A stretch of DNA of 64,000 nt from Panorpa germanica (GCA_963678705.1 OY783204.1:21648759-21712758); one strand, 5' to 3'; shown: positions 46,682-58,374, counted from the stretch's first letter. The notes: generated by a model not told the origin, from the sequence alone. Translations and numbers: made by a program.

Positions 46682-47570
46682 TAGAAGAACATTTTTAACC
46701 CCATTAAAGGATTTAATCATTATTAAAAAATAAAATCGTGTATAAACCTATAATACAACAGAAAATGTAAATAACTATCTCTAAAATTAGTAAACAACCC
46801 AATTTCTAAGATTGGAAACAAAAATCTGACACAATGTCACAAGTCCCATCCTACGGTATGACAGCGTACTTGAATTCTATATTAGTTCCCGGATTGTGTA
46901 ATTATATATTAACATATTATATGACCTTTGATATTTCGGGGTACACAACAGATTTATTTACTGTAAAATGTTGGTGTTTTTAGCTTTCACATAAAGAAAT
47001 GTTTTAATATTTAATAACGGAATCCATTTGGATAAAAATATTTTACCGAATTTAAAATTAAAATATACTTACATTTTTTATTGTGTCATTGAAATTAAAA
47101 TTTCAAAACAAGAAATTGTTTGTGAAGGAAATAAAATATTCATATCAGGAAACATTCTTAATACGTAGGTGTATTAGTCTTGAAAATGTATAAATGTTTT
47201 TAAGTTTTATTTTAGGGTTCGTAAAGATGATTTAGAAAGTATTTATAGTACTAATTAGGGTCGAAATGTGGAACAACCGTTCTCAGAGTTTAATATTTTA
47301 AGATGTTACATCATTGTACCAGTATTAACAATTAAGTATCATTTCTTCCTATCTTTTAACACAGCTCATCCAACCAGAGATTCAAAAGCAAAATTTGTGT
47401 AAAAAAATTTGAAAAAGATCGTTTTTTTTTTCGTGTAGTACAATAAAGCATCAGAAAATATATTATTCTGTATAAAAATAGTGGATATATATCTAGTAAA
47501 CGCAAATGTAGCATTTACGTAAATAATAAAAACATCAGGGCTTCTCCTTTTAATGGATACATCCTAAATT
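46682..47570. other. Gene-free stretch
   Basis: Nothing supported. Confidence 0.45.
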
Positions 47571-47574
47571 ATAA

Positions 47575-47690
47575 CTTCATAATAACCAAACCCAGAAAAT
47601 ATATCTTCGGTTCGGGGATCTAACATTAAGACACAGTAGTGTAGTGTAAAATATCAATGCTCTCCTTTACTGTGGCGTCATAATTAGGAA
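47575..47690 (-). repeat. SINE fragment, minus strand
   Basis: ATAACCAAACCCAGAAAATA, CTTCGGTTCGGGGATCTAAC, ACACAGTAGTGTAG, ATATCAATGCTCTC and ACTGTGGCGTCA follow the SINE order; the tail is lost. Confidence 0.55.
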
Positions 47691-47934
47691 TATATAGTAA
47701 GTACCGATATTTTAAAGAATATTGATGCCTTTCCATAATTTTGTTGGCTACTACAAAGCAATGTTTCTTCTTTTTCACTACATTTTCCTTTTTGAGTAAG
47801 ACAGCTAATTTTTGAGTAGTTAAGTGTTTTGTTTTTCTAATTTCTTTTTTATTTTTTTATTTTTCCTATATATTAATATTTCGTCTAAAAAATGCTACGT
47901 TAAGAATAAGCCAACTGTGATAGGCAACAATTTT

Positions 47935-48660
47935 TTAAGATATTGATTTTAGTGCATCAACTTTCAACAGTTATTAGTACTTAAGGTGAAACCATACTTG
48001 ACCAGTTTTGATATATAGTCATATAAAAATTGGAATTTAACTAGAAAATATAGCAATATTCACTTTCAAAGCTTATTTTTGCGGTTCCAACTCATTAAAA
48101 GTCAGTGGAAGAAAGTTTAAAATGTAGATACGTTATTCATCTAACTAATTGCAGCTTTAGAATTTGATTCGTGTAAACGAAAATATGGTTATATGGTTTT
48201 TTTTTGATAATATTTAACCTGCTGTATAGTATCGCCATCTATATTTCGCGAATCAAAAATGGCCAAGTATCGTTTCACCTTAAAACAATATATACATTTA
48301 TAAACATAATTAACAACGTATAAACAGAAGTATGTGCATTTAAAACAAGGAGATTAAATTAGTTTTACTGATAAAGTCAATAAGGTTTTTCAGACTTTCC
48401 ATGCTTTCAAATATCTGCCTATATCCGTCAGGCATATTACAGCCTTGTCTGTGCGATGTCTACATGAAGCATCGAAGAATAATATGCTTTACTGTTAGTG
48501 AGCTGTTACATTGTTCACATGTGAGACCAGGCAACAATTTTATTTTTCAATATATAAAACGACACACCGGAAGAGTTCAATCTATTTATTTTTTTTTTGA
48601 AAAATTTGCACAAGTTAAAACAGTTTCACACTTTGCATTATCTTTAGTTACATGACCCAT
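47935..48660 (-). mobile_element. LINE-B tail, longest copy, split by a MITE
   Basis: Minus-strand LINE-B. From 48660 leftwards it holds broken coding sequence including a zinc-knuckle-like CEQCNSSLTVKHIILRC (C-x2-C-x7-H-x4-C), typical of the extreme C-terminus of non-LTR retrotransposon proteins, then a conserved SLKNLIDFISKTNLI-type end, and finally the UTR shared with the other four copies. At 47981-48283 it is interrupted by a TTAA-flanked MITE. The 84-residue plus frame at 48401-48655 is antisense to it. Confidence 0.7.
47981..48283. mobile_element. piggyBac-type MITE nested in LINE-B
   Basis: Element 47985-48279 (295 bp) flanked by TTAA on both sides (47981-47984, 48280-48283). Inverted ends GGTGAAACCATACTTGACCA and GGTGAAACGATACTTGGCCA, extending to TTTTGAT. 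TTAA targeting with exact TTAA duplication is the hallmark of piggyBac elements. Removing it with one TTAA restores the uninterrupted LINE-B order seen in 13788-13998. No transposase. Confidence 0.85.
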
Positions 48661-50186
48661 TTAAAAACTCAATAATATAATTAAAATTTCATAGAAAGCA
48701 CTACTCTCCCCACCCTCCCCTCTCTCCACCCCCTCCTCCTGCGCTAGTTATGGAACGACGTAAATAAATTGTTTCAGGAAATGTTCTGCGGAAACCATTT
48801 TGTAAAAGTAATTATTTTTGTAATAGTTTTAATTTGTACATAGTGTCTCTGTTGGTCATGAGTCGTGACTTGCATAGTGTTGAATCCACGTATACTGGAG
48901 TTAACTGGAATCTGTTGTTATTTCCAAGACCCTGGAGCCTGGAGCCTCCAACAGTCCAACAGTCGAACTAGAGGACTGTAGATTAGTTCCACAAATTGAA
49001 ATTGTCGGGAAGTTTAAACGTAATTAACTAAACTATTCGAGGAAGCTCATCCTCAAGGCGTTGCTTATTGTACTTGATTGTTTATCGACGTTGCAGCTCC
49101 CAGTTATGCAGTTGCAGTTGCACAATAACATCATCAATATTCTATGAGTATAGATTGTATATAATACCCGTATAGGTATATCGATGTTATTCACTAATTG
49201 TTAAGAGATGTAATGATAACTTGTGTTTACAAAAGATAACCAGTAAATAACATCACATATATTTCTATTTTATTATATTTAGTCATTGATAGCATTTACA
49301 TTTGACGCCAGTATTTTTGGGCTCGATCTTATGATTTAAGAATTGAATTTTAAAAATTATATGCATTAATAGAATATTAGAAAACATTATATTTATTAAA
49401 TTACGATAGATTATGATGATAGATAAAAAAAAACTAATAAACACAATATACAATTTCTAATTTTATTAATAAATAAACAGTACATTCTATTATAAATAAG
49501 ATCTATTAATTAAGTGTTTTGGCTAAGTCTAGTTTCTGATTCTAATGGTTGTATTTTCTTAACTGTATTTCATTTTCCATATAATTTAACTCCGTTTCTT
49601 TAAGCATAGGTAAATTATTTAAAGCCATACTTCTTAGAGATGTCATTTTTATTAAATTAATTTAAAGTACAATAAAAAGTAATAGAAAAATTTTAGGTTA
49701 AGTTCAACAAATATTTATTTTTTTGACATTTCTAGAAAAATAAAACAAACAACACAAATTTTACTACATACTAATAAAAATCGCAAGCTAAATAGTTGAC
49801 GAGCAAATGTTCACTTTTTTGCTCGATTTCACTGCTCGTAAATTTTCGTAAAATTTTCAGGAATAGCACTTTTGAGTAAATCGAGTGATTTTTACAAAAA
49901 GAAGAAGAGTTTACGATTCGATTGAACTCAGGAATAGCGCCCCAGATCAAATCAGATCTTCGTCTCCGCTCCGATTTTAATGTTTACACGATAAACGAAC
50001 TGAACGTCTGTATCTGCATCTAAATCTAAAATGATCGTCTAAAAGATTCTAAAGAAAGATTAGGATAAACATATCATTTTTCTAAAGAGAAATCGCTATC
50101 AGATTCCATTATACCTCGTGTAAATTTATTTAATCTCCTAAGTCCTCTTCAAACCTTCATTCTAATAAAAATAAATTTATTTCCAG
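48661..50186. other. Gene-free stretch
   Basis: No gene supported. A C-rich patch (48705-48750) and an imperfect CTGGAGCC direct repeat (48932-48946) are the only structured elements. Confidence 0.45.
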
Positions 50187-50255
50187 GAAATCTGGACGAT
50201 CTTCTGAGTACGCCTCTGAACTTTATTCACGCTGGTAAAGCAGAAACACTTAATG
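50187..50255 (+). CDS. Candidate 69-bp exon, function unknown
   Basis: TTTCCAG|GA ... AATG|GTAAG gives good acceptor and donor signals on plus. Only one of three frames is open: it enters and leaves in phase 1 and encodes NLDDLLSTPLNFIHAGKAET, LN. The sequence is locally less A+T-rich than its flanks and does not match any repeat here. It would lie antisense to the presumed dpr intron or in a neighbouring gene. No family recognised; too short for certainty. Confidence 0.35.
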
Positions 50256-50559
50256 GTAAGTTTTTATTCAATTTATCTTCTTTTTATACAATCAAATATT
50301 TATTTCCAACACTTTATTTTCCGTTCCTAAACCAATAAATTTAACCAAAATGCATTTAATTGTCTATTTTTCTTTGCCCTAAGATATTTTCCTGACCCAA
50401 TTTTCATTGTCAACAAAACCTTTTCGTATATAGGTTAACTACTTAGATAAATGTTATGTTTTGACTTTCAAAATTAAATACAAATAAATCTAAGAAAAAT
50501 AAAGTTGAAGTTAGTCACATTATTCAAAAGTTTTATTTGTAACGAAAAGTGGGTTTTGT
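50256..50559. other. Gene-free stretch
   Basis: A+T-rich, no signal supported; would be intron if the 50187 exon is real. Confidence 0.4.
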
Positions 50560-51079
50560 TCTTAGACCATATATATATGGAGAGAGAATGCTGGACCTAA
50601 AAGTGTATCCGAAATGTGTGCAAGAGAGAGAGGTTCCTATTTGTTCTCTATGCGCATGCGTCGAAGGTGACAGTTGTCAAGTCAGAGCTGTCTAGATATA
50701 ATACGTGACAGTTGTTAAACTCGTGATGTAGAATAATGTAGATATGTATAAATATAAATATACTATATATAAGTATAACTAAAAAATGTGAGTTCTGTCC
50801 ACTCTAAATATCAACTGTGTTGGCCGTTATCCCTACAGCGACATCTATGGCGTTCATGAGTATATGTTTTCTGAACGGTTACTGTCTTACTAACTAAAGA
50901 AATATTATTTCTATACATATTTAATATTTATTATATCTTAATAGAATATTAATATTTATTATATCTAGATAGCTGTCACTTTCGACGCATGCGCATAGAG
51001 AACATTTATTAACATATTACCTTTCTCTGTCGCATACATTTTGGACACACTTTTAATCTATAGGAAATATGCTCTAAGG
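50560..51079. mobile_element. TIR element family T2, copy 2
   Basis: 520 bp, same length as 10493-11012 and same orientation. Left ATGGAGAGAGAATGCTGGAC, GTTCTCTATGCGCATGCGTC; right CTGTCACTTTCGACGCATGC, GGACACACTTTTAATCTATA, terminal GCTCTAAGG. The right end here preserves the inverse of copy 1's left end CCTTAGAGC, defining the true termini. Confidence 0.7.
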
Positions 51080-51769
51080 GTTTGTTTCGTTGCTAAGAAC
51101 TATAAAGACTCTGTCAGGTTGCATAAAGTTTGTTGTAACGAGTATACTAAAATGTATACCAACTAAACAACACACTGAGCCTACGTATACCAGTACACCG
51201 TTGCATATTTATACAGATTTACCTGCCTTGTTCCTTAATTCTATTCATGCTCCTTCATGAATATTTTATGAAAGTAAATTATAACAGCATTCAATAATTT
51301 CCCTTTAAATTTTTTATTTCCTAACCGGTATTTCCAACAAAAGAATTAAAAATGAAAACAAAATGATTCTCTTACGTTATGAGCTGTGTGGCAGAGTAAA
51401 GAGGGGTATAGCGGATAAGAGAAGAGAAAGAGGAGGTAGGTTAAAGCTTTCCCTTGAGCTTTTCTTGTGTTTTCGTATTCAAAACCCAGCAATTACTCAT
51501 CGCTATAGAAAAGCAGAACGGTTACGCGCAAGAGATTTGCTGCTGAATTAACGTCACTCATATTTTCTTTGATTTCTTTTATTAAATTTAATTTTACATT
51601 AGTTTAAAAAAATTTCATTTTGTAAATTGTATTATAATTGAATCAAAGACTTCTATTTTTGGGATCGGCGATCGCGTGCGGCCGCTCAAGAGCTGTACGA
51701 ATATTAATCTTTACAAATATTAAGGGTCGTCCACACTAGTTCAGCTTTTCTGTCTGTTTCACTATGTTG
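51080..51769. other. Gene-free stretch with a compact GC island
   Basis: No gene supported; the 62-residue frame at 51363-51551 is Arg-rich without a recognised domain. A very CpG-dense patch at 51661-51688 holds GCGATCGC and GCGGCCGC two bases apart. Confidence 0.45.
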
Positions 51770-52044
51770 AAAGATGGATCATACCCTGATCATATTCTGT
51801 GGCAATGTAAAAATACATCAATGGCAAGAAATGAACTCCAAAGGGCGGTGCTACAGACTTCGCAGACGCTTCCTGTTAACACCGCACGAAATTTATAACT
51901 GCAGTAGCCATGAATAGATCATTCTTATTATCTGGGTATAATATATAAGAAGAGGCAGAATAGTATTAGGGGCGATAAAAGGCTGCGTGCCTACGAAGCC
52001 CGAAAAACTATATTTAATAAAAAAAAAAAAAAAGATGGATCATA
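51770..52044 (+). mobile_element. LINE-A 3' tail, copy 2, with perfect target duplication
   Basis: Body 51784-52030 between two perfect 14-bp duplications AAAGATGGATCATA (51770-51783, 52031-52044), ending in an A-run. Highly similar to 18367-18627 but with an 18-base deletion (the segment encoding FLIETP) and a frame change. The target sequence ends in GATCATA and the element begins near CTGATCATA, a microhomology at the 5' junction. Confidence 0.85.
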
Positions 52045-53139
52045 TTTTTCCTGTGCGGTATTTACGAGCTAATTGTTTGTGATACAAGTGAGAACCTAAG
52101 CAAACCACAGGTTGTCCTGTAGTACAAAGATCACTCTTGTTCAGTTTGCCACAACCTAATTCCAAGGTTCATTGTTTTCTTTTCATATAGAAATATTTTC
52201 ATGTGAAAAGTAGAAAATTAGTTTGTGGCAAGCTTGCAAGTGTAATACTTGCATTGTAAGACAATTTTCTACTTGTGGTGTATAGAAGCAAATAAGGTAA
52301 GATTCATCATCGTATCGTAAATTTATACCGCTTTCATAACCCCTTTTAAGCATGAGGTATCGCCAAATTCACATAATTTGAACTATATTTAAATTTTTTG
52401 TGATAATTTTTTAATTTAATTTATTACTTCTCATAAGTAACAACTACTAACTGGACTTACCCCAAAAAGAATTACTAATACGTTTTTATGTATTGGAAAA
52501 ATTGTTAGTAATCTATATATCTAGTAAACTTATGGAATAAGAAATAATTCTTAGCTGTTAGGGATAGAAGGGAGAGGAGGGAAATATATTTTATGACGGA
52601 AATGTTAAAAGTAATACGACGTTAGGACAGTGGCTATTCATCAAAAATTTTGAAAGTTATCGCTTATTTGAAACCAAAGTGGTACGTTCGCATGGTTTTT
52701 ATGAACATTAGGAAAAGGGAAAGGGTAGGGAAGGGGAAAGGAGGGGTTTGGCAGGATTTATTGGATTTATATATTGTGGTGATTTAGTGTTAACCGCCAT
52801 GTTAGTGCGTGAGTAAGTATGCGAAGGCGATAACGAAATAGGGAAGGGGTAGGGGGTGGGTTGGAGTTAGATCATAGTTTCATATTACATAAATATGAGT
52901 ATTGTTACTTTTCGTCCATTTACAGAAACCTAATTCTAACAAAATATTATCACATTATTTAATTTGTAATTTTAAGCCAATTACTATTTGTGAACCGGTA
53001 ACTTACAAGATCAACCTCTTCTAACTTACTACAGGTCATTTTTTAACAGATTGTAAGTAGTAGGGTTAAAGGTTAAACTAAAAGTTTCAATTGTTCATTT
53101 TTTTAAATTTATTTATTTAATATCCTATTTCCTATTTGA
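52045..53139. other. Gene-free stretch with a large imperfect palindrome
   Basis: No gene supported. 52209-52273 forms a long imperfect palindrome: outer arms AGTAGAAAATT/AATTTTCTACT and inner arms GCAAGT/ACTTGC. Related sequence occurs near 1340-1500 and 12460-12610, so this is probably a fold-back repeat. G-rich tracts lie at 52565-52590 and 52715-52750. Confidence 0.45.
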
Positions 53140-53235
53140 GGCCTATCACCGACGATCTTCTACTACGCTGACATTATTTATGGTACCGTAGCCTAATAAC
53201 CCAGTAAACATTTTGGAGTCACTTTGCCATCATAT
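53140..53235 (-). repeat. SINE tail fragment, minus strand
   Basis: CCGACGATCTTCTACTACGC, TGACATTATTTATGGTACCG, TAGCCTAATAA match the tail block of the other minus copies. Confidence 0.4.
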
Positions 53236-53559
53236 TAAAAATGCATATTATTCTTTTGTCATGAAAGAGTTCCTTTACAGTTCAGTTTCTCACAGTCGTT
53301 CATAAGAAATGTCTATTTTATCGGCTACAAATGACGAAGCCACTCCACCTATCGGAATACAACTGAAGATAAAGTTGATGTGAACTATAATTGAAGTGCA
53401 ATAGTGATAGAAACGTCACAAAATAGGACACGTCACCAAATTGTATGTTTATCTATGTATTTATTCAGTTTAACTTAATTTCTAACGAAAGAAAGGAGAC
53501 AGAACATGGTTATTCATAACAGAGAGACAGAGATGACAATATTTATATGTATTAATAGG

Positions 53560-53720
53560 CTAGAACCAGCATTGAACCTTACTAAGAACTATGTTATAAT
53601 CTTTCATATTTATGTAACACATTAAAAGAGAAACTACTTAATGCTCGTAAAGAAGCACGTAACAAATTTCTAAATAAACAAAAACTGTATAAATGCAAAT
53701 AATCTCTTAAATCAATCATC
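53560..53720 (+). pseudogene. Possible gypsy-type pol remnant
   Basis: A short open patch encodes LKEKLLNARKEARNKFLNKQ, KLYK, recalling the region after the integrase core of gypsy-type retrotransposons (L-x-x-A-x-E-x-AR-x-x-x-x-x-x-K-x-YYD). Only ~30 residues match, flanked by stops, so this is tentative. Confidence 0.25.
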
Positions 53721-54047
53721 TTGGACAGCACTGCATTGCACGGCCCGGAAATGGATTAATTTTTATGATAAATGTCGACTAGTTCATAATACAATAAATA
53801 TCCATCAATCAATAAATGCCTGCCTCAAGTGTTATAAATTTTAAATTCAAAATATCGCACCTTCGTTATACTTACTCGTAAGTCGGAAATAGAAAGCGTT
53901 TTTTGTATATATATACATAAAAATCAATACGTTTAAAAGGTTGTCTTTTAATCGTTTTTTATTGAATCAGAAAATTTTATATTGCTATTGCATTAAATAA
54001 CTATAAACAGGAAAAATATATATGTTAAATTTTAAAACTATGCTAAC

Positions 54048-54228
54048 GGTGGGGAAAGTCTGAAAAACCTTATTGACTTTATCAATAAAACTAATTTAAT
54101 CTCTTTATTTTAAGTACACATACTCGTGTTTATAAGTTGTAAATTATGTATTATAAAAGTATATGTTATTTTAAGTGTTAATAACTTTTGAAAGTTGATG
54201 ATGCACTCAAATAAATATTTAAAAAAAT
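54048..54228 (+). mobile_element. LINE-B tail, copy 4
   Basis: GGAAAGTCTGAAAAACCTTA, TTGACTTTATCAATAAAACT, AATTATGTATTATAAAAG, TTGATGATGCACTCAAATAA and an A-run. Retains the SLKNLIDF-encoding block at its 5' end. Confidence 0.7.
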
Positions 54229-54431
54229 TCGGGATAAGGTAAACTGCAGTTTTTATTAATTTCCACCTATCTCTTTTACTTTCTTAAGCAGTTCTTCTAA
54301 CAAAATTTATTTAACTAAGTAATTTGTTTCACTTCCTCCTTTTATATTTTTACTTTCTATTCAATTCGATATCAATTAAATTTCCTCATATATTCATTAT
54401 AGTATCTGTGCTTAACCTAGTCATTGACTAG

Positions 54432-54733
54432 AAAATCCAGACGTTTTTTTTTTAATATAGTTTCTTGGGCTTCCTAGGCACGTAGCCTTTTATCGCCCCT
54501 AATATTGTTCTGCCTCTTCTTATACGTTATATCCAGACAACAAGAATGATCTATTCATGGCTACTGCAGTTATAAATTTCGGTTTCTCAATCAAAAAGGC
54601 GGAGTTTACAGGAAGCGTCTGTGAAGTCTGTAGCACCACCCTTTTGGAGTCCATTTCTTGCCATTGCTGTATTTTTACATTGCCACAGAATGCGATCAGG
54701 ATCTACCTCCTCTTCACCAAAAATCCAGACGTT
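54432..54733 (-). mobile_element. LINE-A 3' tail, copy 3, with perfect target duplication
   Basis: Minus-strand copy, body 54446-54719, between perfect 14-bp duplications AAAATCCAGACGTT (54432-54445, 54720-54733). Its T-run (A-tail) is at the left. It starts about 16 bases further 5' than copies 1 and 2 (encoding EEVDPDRILWQCKNTAMARN) and is disrupted by a frameshift after GLQ. The 66-residue plus frame at 54557-54757 is antisense to it. Confidence 0.85.
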
Positions 54734-55924
54734 CATTTTGTAATTAAAGAAAGATAATAAGGCAGCGAAGAAAAGCTCAATAGTATTTAATTTTTAGAGG
54801 ATTTGGCCAATTATTTGCTTTATGTACTATTAATCATTCTCTTAAAATTGATACAGATTTTATAGAAAAAATATTTAAACTTAATAAATGGTATTTTGAT
54901 GTTGATTATTAATTCAACATATGTTATTATAAAAGCCATTTTTCAACATTCTTAAAACTACATATCAAGCTTCCTTCCATTATTTATTTATAAAAGAGGG
55001 ATGTTTACAGCTCCGGATCTAGAAGGGGTTTACGCCTCGGGAGGTAAATCCAAATTTCAAGGTTGGTACATCGACATACAGTTCCCCATTATTACCAAGA
55101 TTTTTACAATTTATTATTACAATTATTTTTAATAAATACTATAAAAAAGTTGATTAATAAAAAATGATATTGCATAATATAGGAACAAATATCAATGCAT
55201 GTAAAATACAGAAACTATTCGCTGAAGTTACAATCAAACCTTTTTAAGAAAAGTAGTTGTTATACTTAACTATAGTCATTATAGTTCCTGTTAAAACTGA
55301 AAACTGTTGCTGATAAAGAAAATGCACATTCGTTTATTGTACTATAGAAAATAATTTCAAACACAAAAGTTGTTCCATAGTCACATATAGAAATTGTCAC
55401 AAAACATCACAACACGAGTTGTATCAATTAAACCATCCAATTACAAAAGTTCAGATTATTTCTCTCGAGAAATATTTTCCATAATATTTCATACACTGTA
55501 TCCATATTCACATAAAGAGAAATGGACAAACAGTAAACAAAAAACAAAAAAAAAGGAAAAACAATTACATTTACACAAGCAACATATATTTCCACCGGGA
55601 ATTCACCACCACTTTAATAAAATGAAAAATAACTTAGGTTGGGAAATATCATAATACTTTTCGATATTCGAATGTTATTCTTGGAAATATTTGGGGCAAA
55701 TAAATAGTTCACAGCTTAATTTATTTTCTTTTTTGATTGTTTGTCGTTTGTCGTTGTCTTGGTTGCTAAAGTTTTTTAGTTCTATTTTATTTGTTATTTC
55801 TTGGTTGTAATTGATGTTATTGCTATATGAGTACATTTTAAGAAGTTAAGTAATTTTAAGGTTACAGAGTTGTTCTTATTTCTTTAAAATATATTTTTAT
55901 GTTTTCCCGTTCTTATATTTTTAA
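54734..55924. other. Gene-free stretch
   Basis: No gene supported; the 86-residue frame at 55394-55654 is Lys/Asn/His-rich and shows no domain. Confidence 0.45.
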
Positions 55925-56520
55925 AAGCTCAGATATATTGTACTCCGCTTCTAAGTCCCACTTCTGAATTTCGTCACTAGTAATGTGACGTCACTAATCC
56001 CTACGTCATTGTCGCTCACGGTCAGTTACAACATCAGTTAACAAACAAATTTTCCGAACTACACATGATGGATAAATAAAATTAATAATAGGTACTAATC
56101 TTTCCGATTTTTGTCGAAAAAAAATATATGAAAATTTTGTTTTAATGTAGAACTAATTGTCATTATTAAATCAGTAAAAATATTGATTCTATTTTAGTTT
56201 TAGCGTATTTTTCATCACGGAAGAATTAATTTCCTTAAGCATTTAAAGAAATACTGCCTGCATCTGATACTTTACCATACATAACGTAACGTTGCGTTAC
56301 ACCTAGTATACACTAGTGTGACTCCAACATGCGACATATAACATCCTAGCGGATTTGAATTTGTGCAACAGTTTCTTTAAGTATTCTTATGTCCCGAAGT
56401 AATCTCTGTTCCCTATGCACACTTATAAATTCGGTACAAAACTTCTTATTGCCACCAAATAACATTATCATTAAGTTAACAATGAATCAAAACAAAATAA
56501 TAAAATCTTGAAATACGTAG
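55925..56520 (+). repeat. Diverged repeat family E, copy 2, containing repeat G
   Basis: Blocks ACAACATCAGTTAACAAACA, ATTGTCATTATTAAATCAG and TTGCCACCAAATAACATTAT follow the order in 4100-4740. The segment 56231-56393 is additionally repeated at 58221-58374. Confidence 0.4.
56231..56393 (+). repeat. Repeat G, copy 1
   Basis: AATACTGCCTGCATCTGATA, CTTTACCATA, ACGTAACGTTG, GACTCCAACATG, TTTGAATTTGT, CAACAGTTTCTT match 58221-58374 in the same orientation about 2 kb away: a dispersed repeat or a local duplication. Confidence 0.65.
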
Positions 56521-56704
56521 TAAGAACTAAGAATATTGACGTAAAAGAACAATATAAAAATGTATTAAATTGTTGATGATAGGAAGAATGCAACAAAGAC
56601 ACTAATAACAAATTAATGGAATTTAAGTTATTAATTTGTTACCTGTTGGACTAAATAGAGGGCTAGAACTAGTAATATCACTCATACCTATTTCTTTAAA
56701 AGAA

Positions 56705-57010
56705 AATCACAACCAATACTTGAACAACGTAACAGCCCACTAACACTAAAGCATATTATTCTTTAATATCCAAGTACACATCGCATAAACAAAAATATAA
56801 TATTCCCGAAGAATACAAGCAGATATTTGAAAGCAGAGAAAGTCTTTTAAATCTTATTGACTTTATCAATGTAACTAATTTAATCTCTAATTTTAAATAC
56901 TCATACTCATTTTTATAGACTATAAATTGTGTATTACAAATGTTTATAGATGTAGATACTATGTTTTAAGTGCTAATAACTATATTGAAAGTTAATGCAC
57001 TCAATTTTAA
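56705..57010 (+). mobile_element. LINE-B tail, copy 5
   Basis: Begins with decayed coding sequence (EQRNSPLTLKHIIL, equivalent to the EQCNSSLTVKHIIL of the 48 kb copy, first cysteine pair broken), then AGATATTTGAAAGCAGAGAA, GACTTTATCAATGTAACTAA and the UTR to about 57005. Confidence 0.65.
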
Positions 57011-57825
57011 CTACATCGATCACGCTAGATTACATTTCACATTTTATTTTCGTGACGAATTTGGCGTTACTCTGATGAATTAATTTTACTTATACCGTAA
57101 AAAAGTTTTATTTTATAAAATAGTTTTCAATTTTCCTTCGCCATGTTTTTTCAGTGATATCCACATATAATAATAATATACTAATACATTTGATTTTTAG
57201 TAAATTATAAATTTCCTTGCTTCGAATAGAATTTGCTCTATCGAACGGTTCGTTCATAGTCGTGAGTCCTGAGTTGTCCCCAGTTGGCATCCTAAGTCCC
57301 AGTCCCTTATTCCCTACTCCGTATTCCCTATTCCCCTAGCTAAGGTCTCAGTAGTATATATATATAAAAGTTCTATTGAATGCGTTTGTCGCTAACTTAT
57401 AAGAGACTCCTACTTTCCGAAAGGGATAAGGGTAGCTCATAGTCATCCCCATTGTTAGGGGAAAGAGTGAGTTTGGGAGAGAGGGTGTTGTAGTCACAAC
57501 GGTAGAAGGAGAAATGAAAATCTCAAGGGGTAGCTTTATGAGTTAACTATTACAAAGTATATAAAAAGTACCACAAAGACTATTAATCAACAATTTTTTT
57601 ATGCTTATGTTATTATGGGGATGTGATATGATATTAAAAAAGTGGTTAATGTTGTTAATGTGACATTAAGGGAAGAGATTGAGTGATTTGTCTCTTGCTG
57701 GAATCTTATCGTATAGGGTAAGGACTTTTACATATATTTTTTTAAAGAGGAAAATAGTTGGGTTGTTTATTTAGTTGTCTACTCTGTTTGTACAGAATAA
57801 TATAAGGAGAAATTATACAACATAT
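57011..57825. other. Gene-free stretch
   Basis: No gene supported. Positions 57290-57345 contain a CCCTATTC-type imperfect tandem; a short (TA)n lies at 57355-57366. Confidence 0.45.
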
Positions 57826-57829
57826 GCGG

Positions 57830-58115
57830 GAAATAAGAGGAAAATTTAGAACACAATTAGTATAGGTGTCAGGATAAAGTGGAGCAAGGAAGAAGGGAAG
57901 GAAGAGTAAAACTTTGTGAGCAGAGGGAGTCGAAGGAACGGATGCAGGAGAAGAAAAGAAAGCAGTGGAGGAAGATAACAAAAGAGAAGAGCATGTATGA
58001 TCAAAAAGGAAAAGAGAATGTATAAAATGTTAAATATTTCTTTAAAATTCAAATGTAAAATGTAACTATTGTTCTAGTGCCGTAAAGGCAGAAACAAAAA
58101 AATACAATACTACTA
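57830..58115 (+). mobile_element. LINE-C 3' tail with variant hairpin
   Basis: Purine-rich decayed coding end (57870-57985), then a UTR that ends with TGCCGTAAAGGCA (58078-58090), a 4-bp stem (TGCC/GGCA) at the same place as GCCGAAAGGC in the other two tails, and an A-rich terminus. Minus-strand frames at 57742-58052 are shadows. Confidence 0.5.
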
Positions 58116-58220
58116 TAGTGAGAAGAGAGATAGAGTTAAATAAATCTATAGCTTATTCTAACTTAGCCGTTTTGAAACGCTGCACTTACTTTACTGCTTA
58201 AGCGGTGATCTTACACGGCT

Positions 58221-58374
58221 TTTCCTTGATTTAAATAAATACTGCCTGCATCTGATACTTTACCATAATAACGTAACGTTGTGTAGCATCCAGTATACTG
58301 CGACTCCAACATGTGTCATCCAACATCTTACCGCATTTGAATTTGTCCAACAGTTTCTTGAAGTTTTCTTACCT
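58221..58374 (+). repeat. Repeat G, copy 2
   Basis: Partner of 56231-56393. In this copy GTTGCAGGTAAGAAAAC occurs on minus at the right border, resembling a splice-donor context, but neither copy keeps a convincing frame. Confidence 0.6.

Noticed and set aside
57742-58052. Hydrophobic minus-strand frames
   Set aside because: Antisense shadows of the purine-rich LINE-C tail at 57830-58115.
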